Source: Bdellovibrio sp. ZAP7
Lineage (GTDB): Bacteria > Bdellovibrionota > UBA1018 > CAIMNF01
Assembly (NCBI GenBank): GCA_945874535.1
Contig: CAMCGZ010000006.1
Coordinates: forward strand, 1 to 64,000
Length of the DNA stretch: 64,000 bases
Direction: 5' to 3'
Shown here: one piece after another, positions 28,680-38,729 of the stretch
Layout: each line of letters begins with the position of its first letter
Numbering within the stretch: the stretch's first letter is position 1
Program-made: the position numbers and the translations under genes
Notes under the pieces: model-generated
The model's input: only the letters and a program-made list of their open reading frames with translations
The model's database searches: none
What the model was told of the DNA's origin: nothing

Positions 28680-29108
28680 ATGGCAGTCGAAAAAACCTTC
28701 AGTATCGTGAAACCCAATGCAGTTGCAAAAAACAATATCGGTAAGATCGTAGACCGTTTCGAGTCGCGCGGCCTTCGGATCGCTGCGGCTAAGTTCACCC
28801 GTCTTTCCAAAGAGAAGGCCGAAGGGTTCTACATCGAGCACAAAGAGCGTCCATTCTTCGGAAGCCTGGTGAACTTCATGACCAGCGGGCCTGTGCTTCT
28901 GATGGTTCTCGAAGGCGAGAACGCAGTGGCTCTGAACCGTGAGATCATGGGTGCCACCGATCCGTCCAAGGCCGCTCCAGGGACCATCCGCAAAGATTTT
29001 GCCGACAGTATCGAGGCGAATGCTGTTCACGGATCCGACAGTGCCACTTCGGCAGACCGCGAGATTTCTTACTTCTTCGAAAAGAACGAAGTCATCGGCC
29101 GTTTCTGA
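28680..29108 (+). CDS. ndk: Nucleoside diphosphate kinase
   Basis: [12 protein letters not shown]-like start, [20 protein letters not shown] active-site His motif. Confidence 0.96.
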   Translation: MAVEKTFSIVKPNAVAKNNIGKIVDRFESRGLRIAAAKFTRLSKEKAEGFYIEHKERPFFGSLVNFMTSGPVLLMVLEGENAVALNREIMGATDPSKAAPGTIRKDFADSIEANAVHGSDSATSADREISYFFEKNEVIGRF

Positions 29109-29146
29109 ATCCTGAAATGAACACTGGCAAAGTCATCCGGAAAGGA

Positions 29147-29617
29147 ATGAAAACCATGACCAAGAAAATCGACCTCAATAAGTTCAAAGAGGTGGTCGGA
29201 CAGCTCAAGACCAAGCAAAAACAGCTCAAGGGTCTGATGAGCAAAGACACCCTTCAAGAAGCGAAGAAGTACGCTGAGGCTTCAAAGCAGGAGCTTCAAC
29301 GCCTGATCAAGACCACCGACGTGAAGAAGGTGAAGTCGATCCTCGAGAAGGAAGCGAAGGAGATCCAGAAGCTCCAGAAGGCGGTCCCGCAGGAATTGGC
29401 AAAATTCGCCAAGTTCGTCGAGACCCAGCGCAAGGAGTTCGAGAATATCCTGAAGAATGTGAGTGCTCTCGAAGCGGCGGAGTTCATCCAGAAAAAGGTT
29501 AGGGGTAAGCGCGGGGGTAAGCGCGGGGGTAAGAAATCCGCAAAAAAGCCCGTGGTGGTCAAGGAAGCCGGAGCGCAGGCCCAGTCCGAGACCACCGAAG
29601 CTCCGGAACAAAAGTGA
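29147..29617 (+). CDS. Lys-rich coiled-coil hypothetical protein with basic KRGGKRGGKK tail
   Basis: Highly charged helical sequence; basic repeat and KKSAKKP tail; AAAGGA RBS (start may be 29156). Confidence 0.65.
   Translation: MKTMTKKIDLNKFKEVVGQLKTKQKQLKGLMSKDTLQEAKKYAEASKQELQRLIKTTDVKKVKSILEKEAKEIQKLQKAVPQELAKFAKFVETQRKEFENILKNVSALEAAEFIQKKVRGKRGGKRGGKKSAKKPVVVKEAGAQAQSETTEAPEQK
29502..29533 (+). repeat. 12-bp tandem repeat (GGGGTAAGCGCG x2.7) encoding GKRG
   Basis: ggggtaagcgcg|ggggtaagcgcg|ggggtaag read directly. Confidence 0.9.
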
Positions 29618-30090
29618 GTGATTCGGGTTTGATGCCGGGCCGCAAGGCGCCGGCGTTTTCCGTGCCGGATCAGGATGGACAGACGGTCTCGCTCAACTCT
29701 TTGAAAGGGCAGCGAACCGTTCTGTATTTCTATCCGAAAGATCATACTCCGGGCTGCACCCAGGAGTCTTGTGACTTCAGGGACTCTTTCTCCAGGCTCG
29801 AGTCCATGGGGATCAGGGTTTACGGTGTGAGCCGTGACAACGAGAGTTCGCACCGGAAATTCAAGGACAAGCTCGGGCTACCGTTCCCGTTGTTGTCCGA
29901 CGCAGAGGGCAAGATGTGCGAGGCTTTCGGAGTCTGGAAGGAAAAGAGCCTTTACGGTCGGAAGTATATGGGTATCGAGCGGACCACTGTAGTGATCGGT
30001 GCGGACGGAAGTATCGAGAAGGTTTATTCCAAGGTCTCGGTCAAAGGGCACGTGGATCAGGTGATCCGGGATTTGAACGGGGTCGAATAA
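29614..30090 (+). CDS. bcp: Thioredoxin-dependent thiol peroxidase (Bcp/PrxQ)
   Basis: GRKAPAFSVPDQDGQTVSLNSLKGQRTVLYFYPKDHTPGCTQESCDFRD; GTG start. Confidence 0.94.
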   Translation: MSDSGLMPGRKAPAFSVPDQDGQTVSLNSLKGQRTVLYFYPKDHTPGCTQESCDFRDSFSRLESMGIRVYGVSRDNESSHRKFKDKLGLPFPLLSDAEGKMCEAFGVWKEKSLYGRKYMGIERTTVVIGADGSIEKVYSKVSVKGHVDQVIRDLNGVE

Positions 30091-30103
30091 GGAGGATCAG
30101 GTG

Positions 30104-30589
30104 ATGGAAGTCGGACAGAAGTTCACTGGGGTCAAGTCGGTTTTGGTGGTGCTCTCTTCCAAGGCGATGTCTTTCGATCAGGGAGGTCTCAGGAACCTCA
30201 TCACTCACGCTTACCCGGGGTCTGCTGTTTTCTTCATTTCAACCAGCGGTGATCCGGTGGGTGTCGCCGGACCCGAGCAAGTCGATCTGGTGATTGACTT
30301 CACGGCTCCCGGTTCCCGCCAAAATCCGTTTTTTGCTTCCCGGATGAGGTCACGAGGACGTCATTTGGTGGGCAGGAAGGCGGGTTGGTTCTACCGGGTC
30401 AGCCGTTACGATCGTGTTTATGACGAGCGGAAGGACACTTCTGTACCGGTCGACTATCTCGAATCCGAAGCTCACGCGCAAAGGGCGGTTCTGGCTATGG
30501 CCGGAGTGGCATTGGTCCGTCACGGGGGTACCACCCCGGACCGGAGTAAGGACATCGGAACCGGAGTCACAACCGGGGCCGTGCGGTGA
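30104..30589 (+). CDS. Hypothetical protein upstream of cytochrome c biogenesis genes
   Basis: Intact 161-aa ORF with GGAGG RBS, next gene starts 4 bp downstream. Confidence 0.6.
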   Translation: MEVGQKFTGVKSVLVVLSSKAMSFDQGGLRNLITHAYPGSAVFFISTSGDPVGVAGPEQVDLVIDFTAPGSRQNPFFASRMRSRGRHLVGRKAGWFYRVSRYDRVYDERKDTSVPVDYLESEAHAQRAVLAMAGVALVRHGGTTPDRSKDIGTGVTTGAVR

Positions 30590-30592
30590 AGG

Positions 30593-32074
30593 ATGCGTGA
30601 GTCGCTGAGCCGGATATTCGAGAGCATTTGGCGGGTTCTGATTTCCCTGAAGCTCGCCGTGCTGGTGATTGCTTCCCTGGCTGTGACCCTTTCTGTGGCC
30701 ACCGTGCTTGAGAGTCTGCATGATGCCAAGACGGCGCAGTATTACGTGTATCGGGCCGCTTGGTTTTACGGGCTTCTCGCGCTCCTCGGTCTGAACATTC
30801 TTGCTGTGGCTTTGAGCCGTCTCCCTTGGAAGCGGAAGCACACTCCATTTCTGATGGCTCATGCCGGAATCCTCATGATCCTGACCGGTTCCTGGATCAC
30901 TTATCGGGACGGCCTCGACGGGTCTCTCCAGGTATCGGAGGGGGAGATCAATTCCGCAGTGGAGCTCGATCAACACGTCTTGGTCATGAAAGTGAACGAG
31001 GATGTGCGGACCGTGCCGTTCGACTGGATGCCAGCTCCGGTGGCGGAGAAATTCTCAGGCAAGGTGTTTCCCGAATTCGGAATACGGGTCGACCAGATCA
31101 TTCCCGATGCCGAGCCGAGGGTCCGGTTCGTCGAGATGCCGGGTACGGCGGTTGAAAAATCCGCACCGGCGGTGCAGGTGAAGATCATCGGAGCTCCAAT
31201 GGGTGGTGCACCCGAGTTCTGGCTTTGGGCGGGGGATGCCGGATGGTCGAGTCAGAAACTCGGTCCTGCACGGTTTCTCATCCGAAAAGAAGGTCGTCAG
31301 GATCTGGAAGCACTCGGATTTCCCTCCGGGGAAGCCCGATTCGATTTTGTCGCCTCGGAGAAGGGGGCTCTCTCGTTCGAGTCTGTTTCCGTACGAGGAG
31401 AGAAGAAAACGGGTAAGATCGACCTTTCCAAGTTGAAGCCCGGCTCGCCACCACTGATTCTCGAGCCCGGTTGGAAAATGCCGATACGGATCCAATTGAA
31501 GGCATTTTTGGCAAATGGGGCGAATCGTACTGACTATATCCCGGTCAAAGTGAAGCCACAGGGGATGGGCACTACGATTCCCCAGCCCGCCATCCGGATC
31601 TCCCTGCTCGAGAATCCCGAGTCGAAACTCTGGCTGGGTTTGGGTGATCGGGCTGATTTCACGTCACAGGACGGTGTCCGTCGTTTGATCGGTTACTATC
31701 CGAAGCGGGTGGTCCTGCCATTCGGGATCCAGCTCGATCGGTTCGAATTGAAACACAATCCCGGAACCATGGACCCGGCTGCTTACTCTTCTTTTGTCAG
31801 GGTGGTGGATCAGATCAAAAATCCAGCAGAACTGAACACCCCCCCGGTTCATCACATCACGATGAACGAACCGCTCGAGAACAAGGGTTATACCTTTTAT
31901 CAGGCCAGTTACATTCCTGAGATTCCGCGGCCCGTGACCACGATTCTCTCGGTCAATCATGATCCCGGGCGTGTCCTCAAGTACTGGGGATCGATTCTCC
32001 TGATTCTCGGAAGCATCAGTCTTTATCTCGTCAAAGTCGTCCAGCGGAAACGCAAGGTGGAGGGTACTTCATGA
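30593..32074 (+). CDS. resB: ResB-like cytochrome c biogenesis protein (System II)
   Basis: IWRVLISLKLAVLVIASLAVTLSVATVLES, KRKHTPFLMAHAGILMILTGSWIT, GYTFYQASY, C-terminal TM helix. Confidence 0.87.
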   Translation: MRESLSRIFESIWRVLISLKLAVLVIASLAVTLSVATVLESLHDAKTAQYYVYRAAWFYGLLALLGLNILAVALSRLPWKRKHTPFLMAHAGILMILTGSWITYRDGLDGSLQVSEGEINSAVELDQHVLVMKVNEDVRTVPFDWMPAPVAEKFSGKVFPEFGIRVDQIIPDAEPRVRFVEMPGTAVEKSAPAVQVKIIGAPMGGAPEFWLWAGDAGWSSQKLGPARFLIRKEGRQDLEALGFPSGEARFDFVASEKGALSFESVSVRGEKKTGKIDLSKLKPGSPPLILEPGWKMPIRIQLKAFLANGANRTDYIPVKVKPQGMGTTIPQPAIRISLLENPESKLWLGLGDRADFTSQDGVRRLIGYYPKRVVLPFGIQLDRFELKHNPGTMDPAAYSSFVRVVDQIKNPAELNTPPVHHITMNEPLENKGYTFYQASYIPEIPRPVTTILSVNHDPGRVLKYWGSILLILGSISLYLVKVVQRKRKVEGTS

Positions 32075-33762
32075 AAAAGGGTTTCATCGTCCTGATCGGG
32101 CTTCTCGGATTGAACTTGTCGGCTCAAGGTGCCCCGACTCCGCTACCCGGGGTCCGGCTGAATGATCTCCGTCTTCTTCCAGTGCAGAGCGGAGGAAGGT
32201 TGAAACCATTCGATGAGTTCGCCAGGGAGACCCTGTTGGCGATCACGGGCTCCAGGTCTTACGGGGCTTTCGATCCGAGTGAGACATTGGTCTCGATGAT
32301 GGTCGACCCGAAAGGTTGGGCGGATGAAAAGATCATCCGGATCTCAGTTCCGGAGGTCAATCAACAGCTTTTGCTCGAGCCGGGCAGGAAGATGTTTTCT
32401 CCAAATGAGCTTTTTTCCAGTAACGCCTTCCTGCAGTATGCCGAGGGAATCCGCTCGGGCGGGAAGTCCGCCGAGCAGGTCACCGGTACCGGTATCAATG
32501 CGGTGTCAGGAAAAAAAGATCCGCGAGGCGAGGAGTTGAGGAGGGTGGTGGACCGGGTGGAGAGATTCCAGGCCATTGTGACCGGAGCACTGTGGACTCT
32601 GACCCCTCCGTCTGGATCCGATACCGACGCACCTTGGAAGACTTTCGCTGAAGGAATGGTCACCTCGAATCCTCAGGTGGAGATCGCTGGGGCCATGTTG
32701 AAGTGTTACCTCGACCGGCAAGCCGAATGTGTCCAGGAAAAGTCCGCCATGCTTCGCGATGCAGTGGAAAAATCAGTCCCGGCTTTTTCGTCCGTTGAAA
32801 ACAAATTGAAAGCCGAAGTCTGGTACAATCGACTCAGGCCTTTCCTGCAGGCGATGATCTTTTATCTTTTCGCAGGACTTTTCTGGTTGTTCGCTTCCCG
32901 TCATGCATTTCCACGAATGATGGCAAAGTTTCTGACTTTCTCTGCTGTTTTCTTGCATGTGCTCGGATTCTTGCTCCGGAGTTATGTCGCCGATCGTCCG
33001 CCGGTGACCAACATGTACGAGTCCATTATCTGGGTCAGCCTCGGAGTCATGGTGTTCTCGTTTCTTCTTTACCGTAAAAACCGCCAAGTGGTGCTCATGT
33101 CCACCGCTTGTATCCTGGCCGGGTTTTCACTTTTTGCCGGAGATGCCGCTCCACTCGTGATGGATCCGACCATCAGGCCGCTTGTCCCGGTATTGCGAAG
33201 CAACTATTGGCTCACGATTCATGTGCTCACTATCACACTCAGTTATGGAGCCTTCATGTTGGCCATGGGGATTTCAAATGTGAGTCTGTTCCAGTTCGTA
33301 AAAATTGCCCGAAGGGGAGACACTCCGGAACTGAGTCAGAGAGTGGCTTCATTGAACCAACTGAGTTACCGGGCTCTCATGTTCGGGACCGTTCTCCTAG
33401 CTGCCGGAACCATCCTGGGTGGAGTCTGGGCCGATTATTCATGGGGCCGTTTTTGGGGTTGGGATCCGAAAGAGGTTTGGGCCCTGATTGCTTTGTTAGC
33501 TTACATGGCGGTCTTGCACGGGCGTTATGCGGGTTGGGTAGGACGATTCGCATTGCCTCTTTGGACCGTGATCTGTTTTTCGACCGTGGTGATGGCCTGG
33601 TACGGGGTCAATTTCGTGCTCGGAGCCGGACTCCATTCCTATGGGTTTTCGACGGGTGGGCAGGCTTTCGTCGCGTCATTCTTGTTGGCTCAAACTCTGT
33701 TTTGTCTCATGGTCGCCTGGATCCATAAGCGTAACCCTGTCACTCCCGCTGCCGAGGCTTGA
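32071..33762 (+). CDS. ccsA: CcsA/ResC-type cytochrome c assembly protein
   Basis: PPVTNMYESIIWVSLGVM, WGRFWGWDPKEVWALIALLAYMAVLHGRY WWD motif; overlaps resB by ATGA. Confidence 0.92.
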   Translation: MKKGFIVLIGLLGLNLSAQGAPTPLPGVRLNDLRLLPVQSGGRLKPFDEFARETLLAITGSRSYGAFDPSETLVSMMVDPKGWADEKIIRISVPEVNQQLLLEPGRKMFSPNELFSSNAFLQYAEGIRSGGKSAEQVTGTGINAVSGKKDPRGEELRRVVDRVERFQAIVTGALWTLTPPSGSDTDAPWKTFAEGMVTSNPQVEIAGAMLKCYLDRQAECVQEKSAMLRDAVEKSVPAFSSVENKLKAEVWYNRLRPFLQAMIFYLFAGLFWLFASRHAFPRMMAKFLTFSAVFLHVLGFLLRSYVADRPPVTNMYESIIWVSLGVMVFSFLLYRKNRQVVLMSTACILAGFSLFAGDAAPLVMDPTIRPLVPVLRSNYWLTIHVLTITLSYGAFMLAMGISNVSLFQFVKIARRGDTPELSQRVASLNQLSYRALMFGTVLLAAGTILGGVWADYSWGRFWGWDPKEVWALIALLAYMAVLHGRYAGWVGRFALPLWTVICFSTVVMAWYGVNFVLGAGLHSYGFSTGGQAFVASFLLAQTLFCLMVAWIHKRNPVTPAAEA

Positions 33763-33770
33763 GGGACAGC

Positions 33771-34700
33771 ATGCCGTTTGCCGACGAATTCCGAGCCCTG
33801 AGTGGTCGTTTTTCGGGTCAGCTCGAGTTCGAAGCGCCTTTATCCAGAGTGGCCTACTACCGGATCGGGGGACCCGCCTCGGTGTTGGCGACTCCCCGGA
33901 ATCTCGAGGACCTGGCGTTGCTGCATGAGGTGGTGCTCCGGACCTGGTGCCCGGTGTTCATTTTGGGCTGGGGTTCCAATCTCCTGTTTCCGGATGAGGG
34001 GTACGCGGGACTGGTTCTCCGCATGAAACATCTGTTCACGGGGGTCGAGGAGACAGGCCCGGGGAGGCTCCGGGTCGGTGGTTCTCTCGGAGCAAGCGCA
34101 CTTCTCAGAGTCGCTGCCGAGCGAGGGTACGGTGGGCTCGAGCGTTTGACCGGAATCCCGGGATCAGTCGGCGGAATGATCACTATGAATGCCGGGACCC
34201 ATCTCGGAGAGATCGGAAGCATTCTGATCCAGACCGAGATGGTGAGCTTCGGAGCTGGGTCGCCGGTTCTCGAGAAGAGGATCAGAGTCCATGAACCATC
34301 CGATTTTTCATACCGCCGGAATCATTTTCTCGGATCCTCCGATTTGATCCTCCATGCGGAACTCGTCTTTGAGCCCGAAGATCCTGCAAGGGTGAAAGCG
34401 AATATCGACGATTTGTATCAACGCAGGAAATCCACGCAGCCTGTGGATCTCCCCTCTTGTGGCAGTGTCTTCATGAATCCGAAATCGTCCGGTCTCCATG
34501 CCTGGCAGGTGGTCGAGAAGCTCGGACTCAAAGGATACCGGATCGGTGATGCACAGGTTTCTGAGAAACACGGAAATTTCATCGTCAATCTCGGCTCAGC
34601 CAAAGCATCGGATGTCCGTGCCCTGATCCGCCTGATCCGCGACCGGGCGAAGACCGAGCTCGGAATCGACCTCCATGAGGAAGTCAGGATCCTCTCATGA
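33771..34700 (+). CDS. murB: UDP-N-acetylmuramate dehydrogenase
   Basis: YYRIGGPASVLATP, ILGWGSNLLFPDEGY, GLERLTGIPGSVGGMITMNAGTHLGEIGS, SCGSVFMNP, HGNFIVNLGSAKASDV. Confidence 0.93.
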   Translation: MPFADEFRALSGRFSGQLEFEAPLSRVAYYRIGGPASVLATPRNLEDLALLHEVVLRTWCPVFILGWGSNLLFPDEGYAGLVLRMKHLFTGVEETGPGRLRVGGSLGASALLRVAAERGYGGLERLTGIPGSVGGMITMNAGTHLGEIGSILIQTEMVSFGAGSPVLEKRIRVHEPSDFSYRRNHFLGSSDLILHAELVFEPEDPARVKANIDDLYQRRKSTQPVDLPSCGSVFMNPKSSGLHAWQVVEKLGLKGYRIGDAQVSEKHGNFIVNLGSAKASDVRALIRLIRDRAKTELGIDLHEEVRILS

Positions 34701-35392
34701 GTCGGAGCGGCGGGCTTCCTTACCACTTGAAGGCGCTTCTGTACCGGAAATCGCTCTGGAGGGTTCATGAGCAGGCGACACGGAGCTTCTTGGAGCGCTG
34801 GAATCCTTCGGAGAAAGAATTGATTCTGATCGGACCCTCCGGCGGGTATTCGATTCCAGTAGGATGGCTCGCACATTTCGACCGGATATCGGCTTACGAA
34901 CCGGATCTGTTGGCACGGAAGATATTTGAAAGGCGTCACGGGATGAAGCCTGACTGGAGAGGCCGTTTTTTCCCCTTCGGGAAACCGGGAGCATTGAAGG
35001 CTTTTTCCGGGTCGGCTGTTCTGTTTTCGAATTTGCTCGGACAAATCGAGATCCGGAATGTCCGGAAGCTCGGAGCCTGGCTGGAAGAGGAGTTGCAGGG
35101 TTTGACCTGGGCGTCTTTTCATGACGCGCTTTCGGGTTATGGAATCGACTTTGACACAGAGGATGCTGGTAGGGAGCGTGCGTTACTCCCCGTCATGAAG
35201 CGGTGGATCCATGTCCGGAATCCCGGAGTCGGCAGGATCGAAGTCCTCTCTCACGAAGCACCGGACTTGTTCGCCAGTTTTAAGAATCTCCAGTACAGTT
35301 ATTGGCAATGGACCCTCACTCCCGGGCACACTTTCCTCACAGAGGGCGTGTTTCCAGGTAAAGTGTCGGTGCCGGAGGATGAATCATGTTGA
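34697..35392 (+). CDS. Hypothetical protein, possible SAM-methyltransferase-like Rossmann fold
   Basis: ILIGPSGGYSIPVGWLAHFDRISAYEPDLLARKIF resembles motif I plus acidic loop; ATGA overlap with murB. Confidence 0.5.
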   Translation: MSRSGGLPYHLKALLYRKSLWRVHEQATRSFLERWNPSEKELILIGPSGGYSIPVGWLAHFDRISAYEPDLLARKIFERRHGMKPDWRGRFFPFGKPGALKAFSGSAVLFSNLLGQIEIRNVRKLGAWLEEELQGLTWASFHDALSGYGIDFDTEDAGRERALLPVMKRWIHVRNPGVGRIEVLSHEAPDLFASFKNLQYSYWQWTLTPGHTFLTEGVFPGKVSVPEDESC

Positions 35393-37062
35393 AAGCGAGA
35401 ATGGATGCGGCCCTCGGCAAAACGCCTTGTGATTGGGTGATTCGCGGGGTGCGTTACCTCGATGTGTTTTCGTGCGAGTGGCGTACGGGTGATGTGGCTC
35501 TGCATTCGGGAGTGGTGGTCGCACTCGATCCGGGTCTCAAAGCGGTCAGGGAAGTCGATGGACGAGGGAGGTGGCTCGTTCCCGGCTTTATCGATGCCCA
35601 TGTCCATGTCGAAAGCTCCCTCGTGGTCCCCTCCAACTTCGAGCGGAGTGTGCTGCCTCTCGGCACCACGACCGCGATTTGTGATCCACACGAGCTGACC
35701 AATGTCCTTGGAACAGGAGCGCTCCGTTATTTTCTTTCCGAGGCCGAGCGTCTGCATCTCGATCTTCGAGTGATGCTTTCATCTTGTGTTCCGGCCACAC
35801 ATCTGGAAACCAATGGAGCCGGTGCGGTATTGGCCCGGGACCTCCTTCCGTTCAAGTCCCACCCGAAAGCACTCGGTCTTGCCGAGATGATGAATGTCCC
35901 TGGGGTTTTGAATGGAGATCCCGAGGTGCACGAAAAGCTCGAGGCTTTTCAGGATCGGCCCCTCGACGGGCATGCTCCGCTTCTCACAGGAGGTGCTCTT
36001 TCGGCCTATGCATTGTGCGGGATCTCGAGTTGTCATGAATCCTCGGAGCTGGAAGAAGCGCGCGAAAAACTCACCAAAGGCATCGCTGTCTGGATCCGGG
36101 AGGGGAGTGTGGCCAAAGATCTTCATGCACTGGCGAGTCTGGTCACGCAGGCCTCCTCTTCCTGCCTCGGTTTTTGTACGGACGATCGGAATCCCCTCGA
36201 CATCGCCCAAGAGGGACATCTCGATCATCTGATCCGCGAGTCGATCCGTCTCGGGGTGGATCCTCTGGCTGCCTACCGTGCGGCTTCTTATGGTGTTGCA
36301 GTTCACTACGGACTGACTTCCGGGCCCGATCGGGTTGGAGCCATCGCTCCCGGGTTCCGGGCTGATCTGGTCCTTCTCGATGATGCGGCAACGTGTTCCA
36401 TCCGCACGGTGTTCAAGCGCGGGATTCCGGCAAACGAGTTGAATTGGGCTGGAAACGTGACCGGAAAACCGGAGCAGACCATCCATGCCGATCCCGTGAC
36501 CGAGATCGATTTGCAAGCCGTTACCGGAAGAGTGCATGTGATCGAAGTGATTCCCGGTAAAATCATCACGGGACGGTCGGTCAGGAATCATTCGGATCCG
36601 GGTGTTGCCCGTCTTTCGGTGATCGAGCGTCATGGCAAGAAGGTTAAGCCAGCCAATGCCTGGGTGTCCGGATTCGGAGAGGGTCTCCGGGGCGCGATTG
36701 CATCCAGTGTCGGTCATGACAGCCACAACCTGATTTGCGTTGGTGACGAGCCTCGCTCCATGGCCATCGCGGTGAATGCTCTCAGGCAAATGGGTGGCGG
36801 GTTTGCCGTGGTTCGCGGGGATCAGGTCCTGGCTTCGCTCGCCTTGCCGATGGGAGGGCTCATGTCGCTCGAAGATCCAGCCCGGATCGAGCAGGGGCTC
36901 GTGGCCCTTCGGGCTGCAAGTCGGGAAATCGGCTGTGCTCTGCCCGAGCCATTTTTACAGCTCGCCTTCCTGAGTCTTCCGGTGATTCCGTCCCTCAAGT
37001 TGACGGATCAAGGCTTGGTAGACGTGGACCAGTTCGCAATCATCGACGTGAGAGCGTCCTGA
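35386..37062 (+). CDS. ade: Adenine deaminase
   Basis: WLVPGFIDAHVHVESSLVVPSNFERSVLPLGTTTAICDPHELTNVLG; VSGFGEGLRGAIASSVGHDSHNLICVG. Confidence 0.95.
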   Translation: MLKARMDAALGKTPCDWVIRGVRYLDVFSCEWRTGDVALHSGVVVALDPGLKAVREVDGRGRWLVPGFIDAHVHVESSLVVPSNFERSVLPLGTTTAICDPHELTNVLGTGALRYFLSEAERLHLDLRVMLSSCVPATHLETNGAGAVLARDLLPFKSHPKALGLAEMMNVPGVLNGDPEVHEKLEAFQDRPLDGHAPLLTGGALSAYALCGISSCHESSELEEAREKLTKGIAVWIREGSVAKDLHALASLVTQASSSCLGFCTDDRNPLDIAQEGHLDHLIRESIRLGVDPLAAYRAASYGVAVHYGLTSGPDRVGAIAPGFRADLVLLDDAATCSIRTVFKRGIPANELNWAGNVTGKPEQTIHADPVTEIDLQAVTGRVHVIEVIPGKIITGRSVRNHSDPGVARLSVIERHGKKVKPANAWVSGFGEGLRGAIASSVGHDSHNLICVGDEPRSMAIAVNALRQMGGGFAVVRGDQVLASLALPMGGLMSLEDPARIEQGLVALRAASREIGCALPEPFLQLAFLSLPVIPSLKLTDQGLVDVDQFAIIDVRAS

Positions 37063-37080
37063 GATCCATGAGACCGGGAA

Positions 37081-37581
37081 TCAGCGGTGTCCGGGACCCT
37101 GTCCGTAAAGGATGTCGTTGATCTTCATGTAGCCATGGTGGTGGCGGCGGGGATTCGGGCTCCTGTGAATCCAATGGATGATCGCTCCATCCGGTGAAGG
37201 CTGATAGACCTGGGTCGGTGCGTTCGAGGTGATGTAATCCCCGCAGGCTTCAACGCTGAGGCCGGGAACGATGTTATCCACTTCTCCGAAAGAGATGTTG
37301 TACACCACTTCGAGAGTGTCTTTCTCATTCGGTCCGATCAAGGCATTGAAATGGTAGTGTCCGTTCCGGTTCGGGTAGACATCACGAATGACCCCTTTGA
37401 TGCGGGCGCGATCCTGAAACTGGTTCGGGGTGGATGCTTTCCACTTGAGGACTTGCTCGTTGATCACCGGGAGCTCTCGACCTTGCTTGTCGAGGCAGGC
37501 CATATTGTCCCGGGCTTGGGCGGGAAGGGCCAGGAGGAGTTGCGCGACCAGGAACCAGACCGACAGGGTTTTATTGAGCAC
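37081..37581 (-). CDS. DUF3465-like secreted protein
   Basis: Signal peptide; RARIKGVIRDVYPNRNGHYHFNA, CGDYITSNA, GAIIHWIHRSPNPRRHHHGYMKINDILYG. Confidence 0.7.
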   Translation of the reverse strand: MLNKTLSVWFLVAQLLLALPAQARDNMACLDKQGRELPVINEQVLKWKASTPNQFQDRARIKGVIRDVYPNRNGHYHFNALIGPNEKDTLEVVYNISFGEVDNIVPGLSVEACGDYITSNAPTQVYQPSPDGAIIHWIHRSPNPRRHHHGYMKINDILYGQGPGHR

Positions 37582-37650
37582 TATCCGAATCTCCCTTTAT
37601 GACCGCACCCTAACAGCATTGACGCTGAAGGGAAAGAGAGGAATCCGGAA

Positions 37651-37977
37651 TCATCCCCTGAGTCTGAAAAACAGGACATAAGACCCCAAGGTAGCGATAA
37701 CGCTTAGTATCATTGCCCAGGGGAACCCCATTCCCCGACGGAGCATCACAGGCAGGGCCAGGAACAGCACCAATGAGGGGAGAATGAACCAGAGGGTTTC
37801 CAGGGTCATTTGGGCGGTCTTCTCGGTGTCGCGGCTTTCCCACCAGAACCAGGTGAGCGCCAGAATGGAGGTCAAGGGGAGCGAGAGGAGCAAGCCCCCC
37901 GCCTTACCGCTGCGTTTTCCAAGCTCGGTGACTCCGACGATCATCAGACTGCTCAGAAGGATTTTGACGAAGATCAT
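37651..37977 (-). CDS. DUF3147-like small membrane protein
   Basis: Three to four TM helices; VTELGKRSGKAGGLLLSLPLTSILALTWFWWE. Confidence 0.75.
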   Translation of the reverse strand: MIFVKILLSSLMIVGVTELGKRSGKAGGLLLSLPLTSILALTWFWWESRDTEKTAQMTLETLWFILPSLVLFLALPVMLRRGMGFPWAMILSVIATLGSYVLFFRLRG

Positions 37978-38729
37978 CGTGTGGAGAGCCTGGCGCGAGG
38001 GGGTTCCGACCAGGACAGAAGGTTCACTTCCCCTTCTTCAATTTTGACATAGTGAGGAGTCAGCATCCAAGATCCTGAATTCAAATAACGGCTGCCGTTC
38101 TCGAGTTCGGATTCTCCCGGGTGGTGGGTGTGACCGAAGATGATCGCATCGAATCCACGCCGGGCAAGCTCGATCGCAGCCTCCCGGAAGTGGGGCTTCT
38201 CTCCCACGATCCCTGTCTTTCTCGCGCGCAATCTTGAGGTGAATCGCTCGAAAGAAATCCAGAGACGGTACATTTCCGGATGCATCTTGAGGGCCCAGCC
38301 CCCCAAGTGGGTCAAGGTTTCATAGAGAGCCGGATATCTGACAAAGAACGGATCATAGATGTGGCCATGTTCGATCCGGATCCGCTTCCCAGAGGAATGC
38401 ACATTCAAGAAAGGAGAAACCTTCATCACACCCCAATCCTCGAGGAAGTGCTCGAGTGCGATGTCGTGGTTCCCCGTGACATAATAGACTTCGCGTCCCG
38501 CGCGCTTGAATTCCCCGAGCATTTTGAAAAACTCCGGAACATCAAAAGCGATCTTTTTAAAACTGGCTTGGGCGATTTCGAGACCGTCACCATTGATGCA
38601 AAGGTCGAACTTCTCCTGGGCAGCCCACTTCAAAAAAGGGATCACGCGCCGCTTGGCAAGCGAGAAGGGGTTCCCGAGGTGGAGATCCGAAATGACCACG
38701 AGTCTGTCAGATTGGATGGAGGTGATCAT
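37974..38729 (-). CDS. Metallophosphoesterase (LpxH-like/calcineurin-like)
   Basis: VVISDLHLGNPFS, INGDGLEI, VTGNHDIAL, FGHTHHPGE motifs. Confidence 0.9.
   Translation of the reverse strand: MITSIQSDRLVVISDLHLGNPFSLAKRRVIPFLKWAAQEKFDLCINGDGLEIAQASFKKIAFDVPEFFKMLGEFKRAGREVYYVTGNHDIALEHFLEDWGVMKVSPFLNVHSSGKRIRIEHGHIYDPFFVRYPALYETLTHLGGWALKMHPEMYRLWISFERFTSRLRARKTGIVGEKPHFREAAIELARRGFDAIIFGHTHHPGESELENGSRYLNSGSWMLTPHYVKIEEGEVNLLSWSEPPRARLSTR

Noticed and set aside
29502-29533. CRISPR-like direct repeats
   Set aside because: Contiguous 12-bp in-frame coding repeat with no spacers
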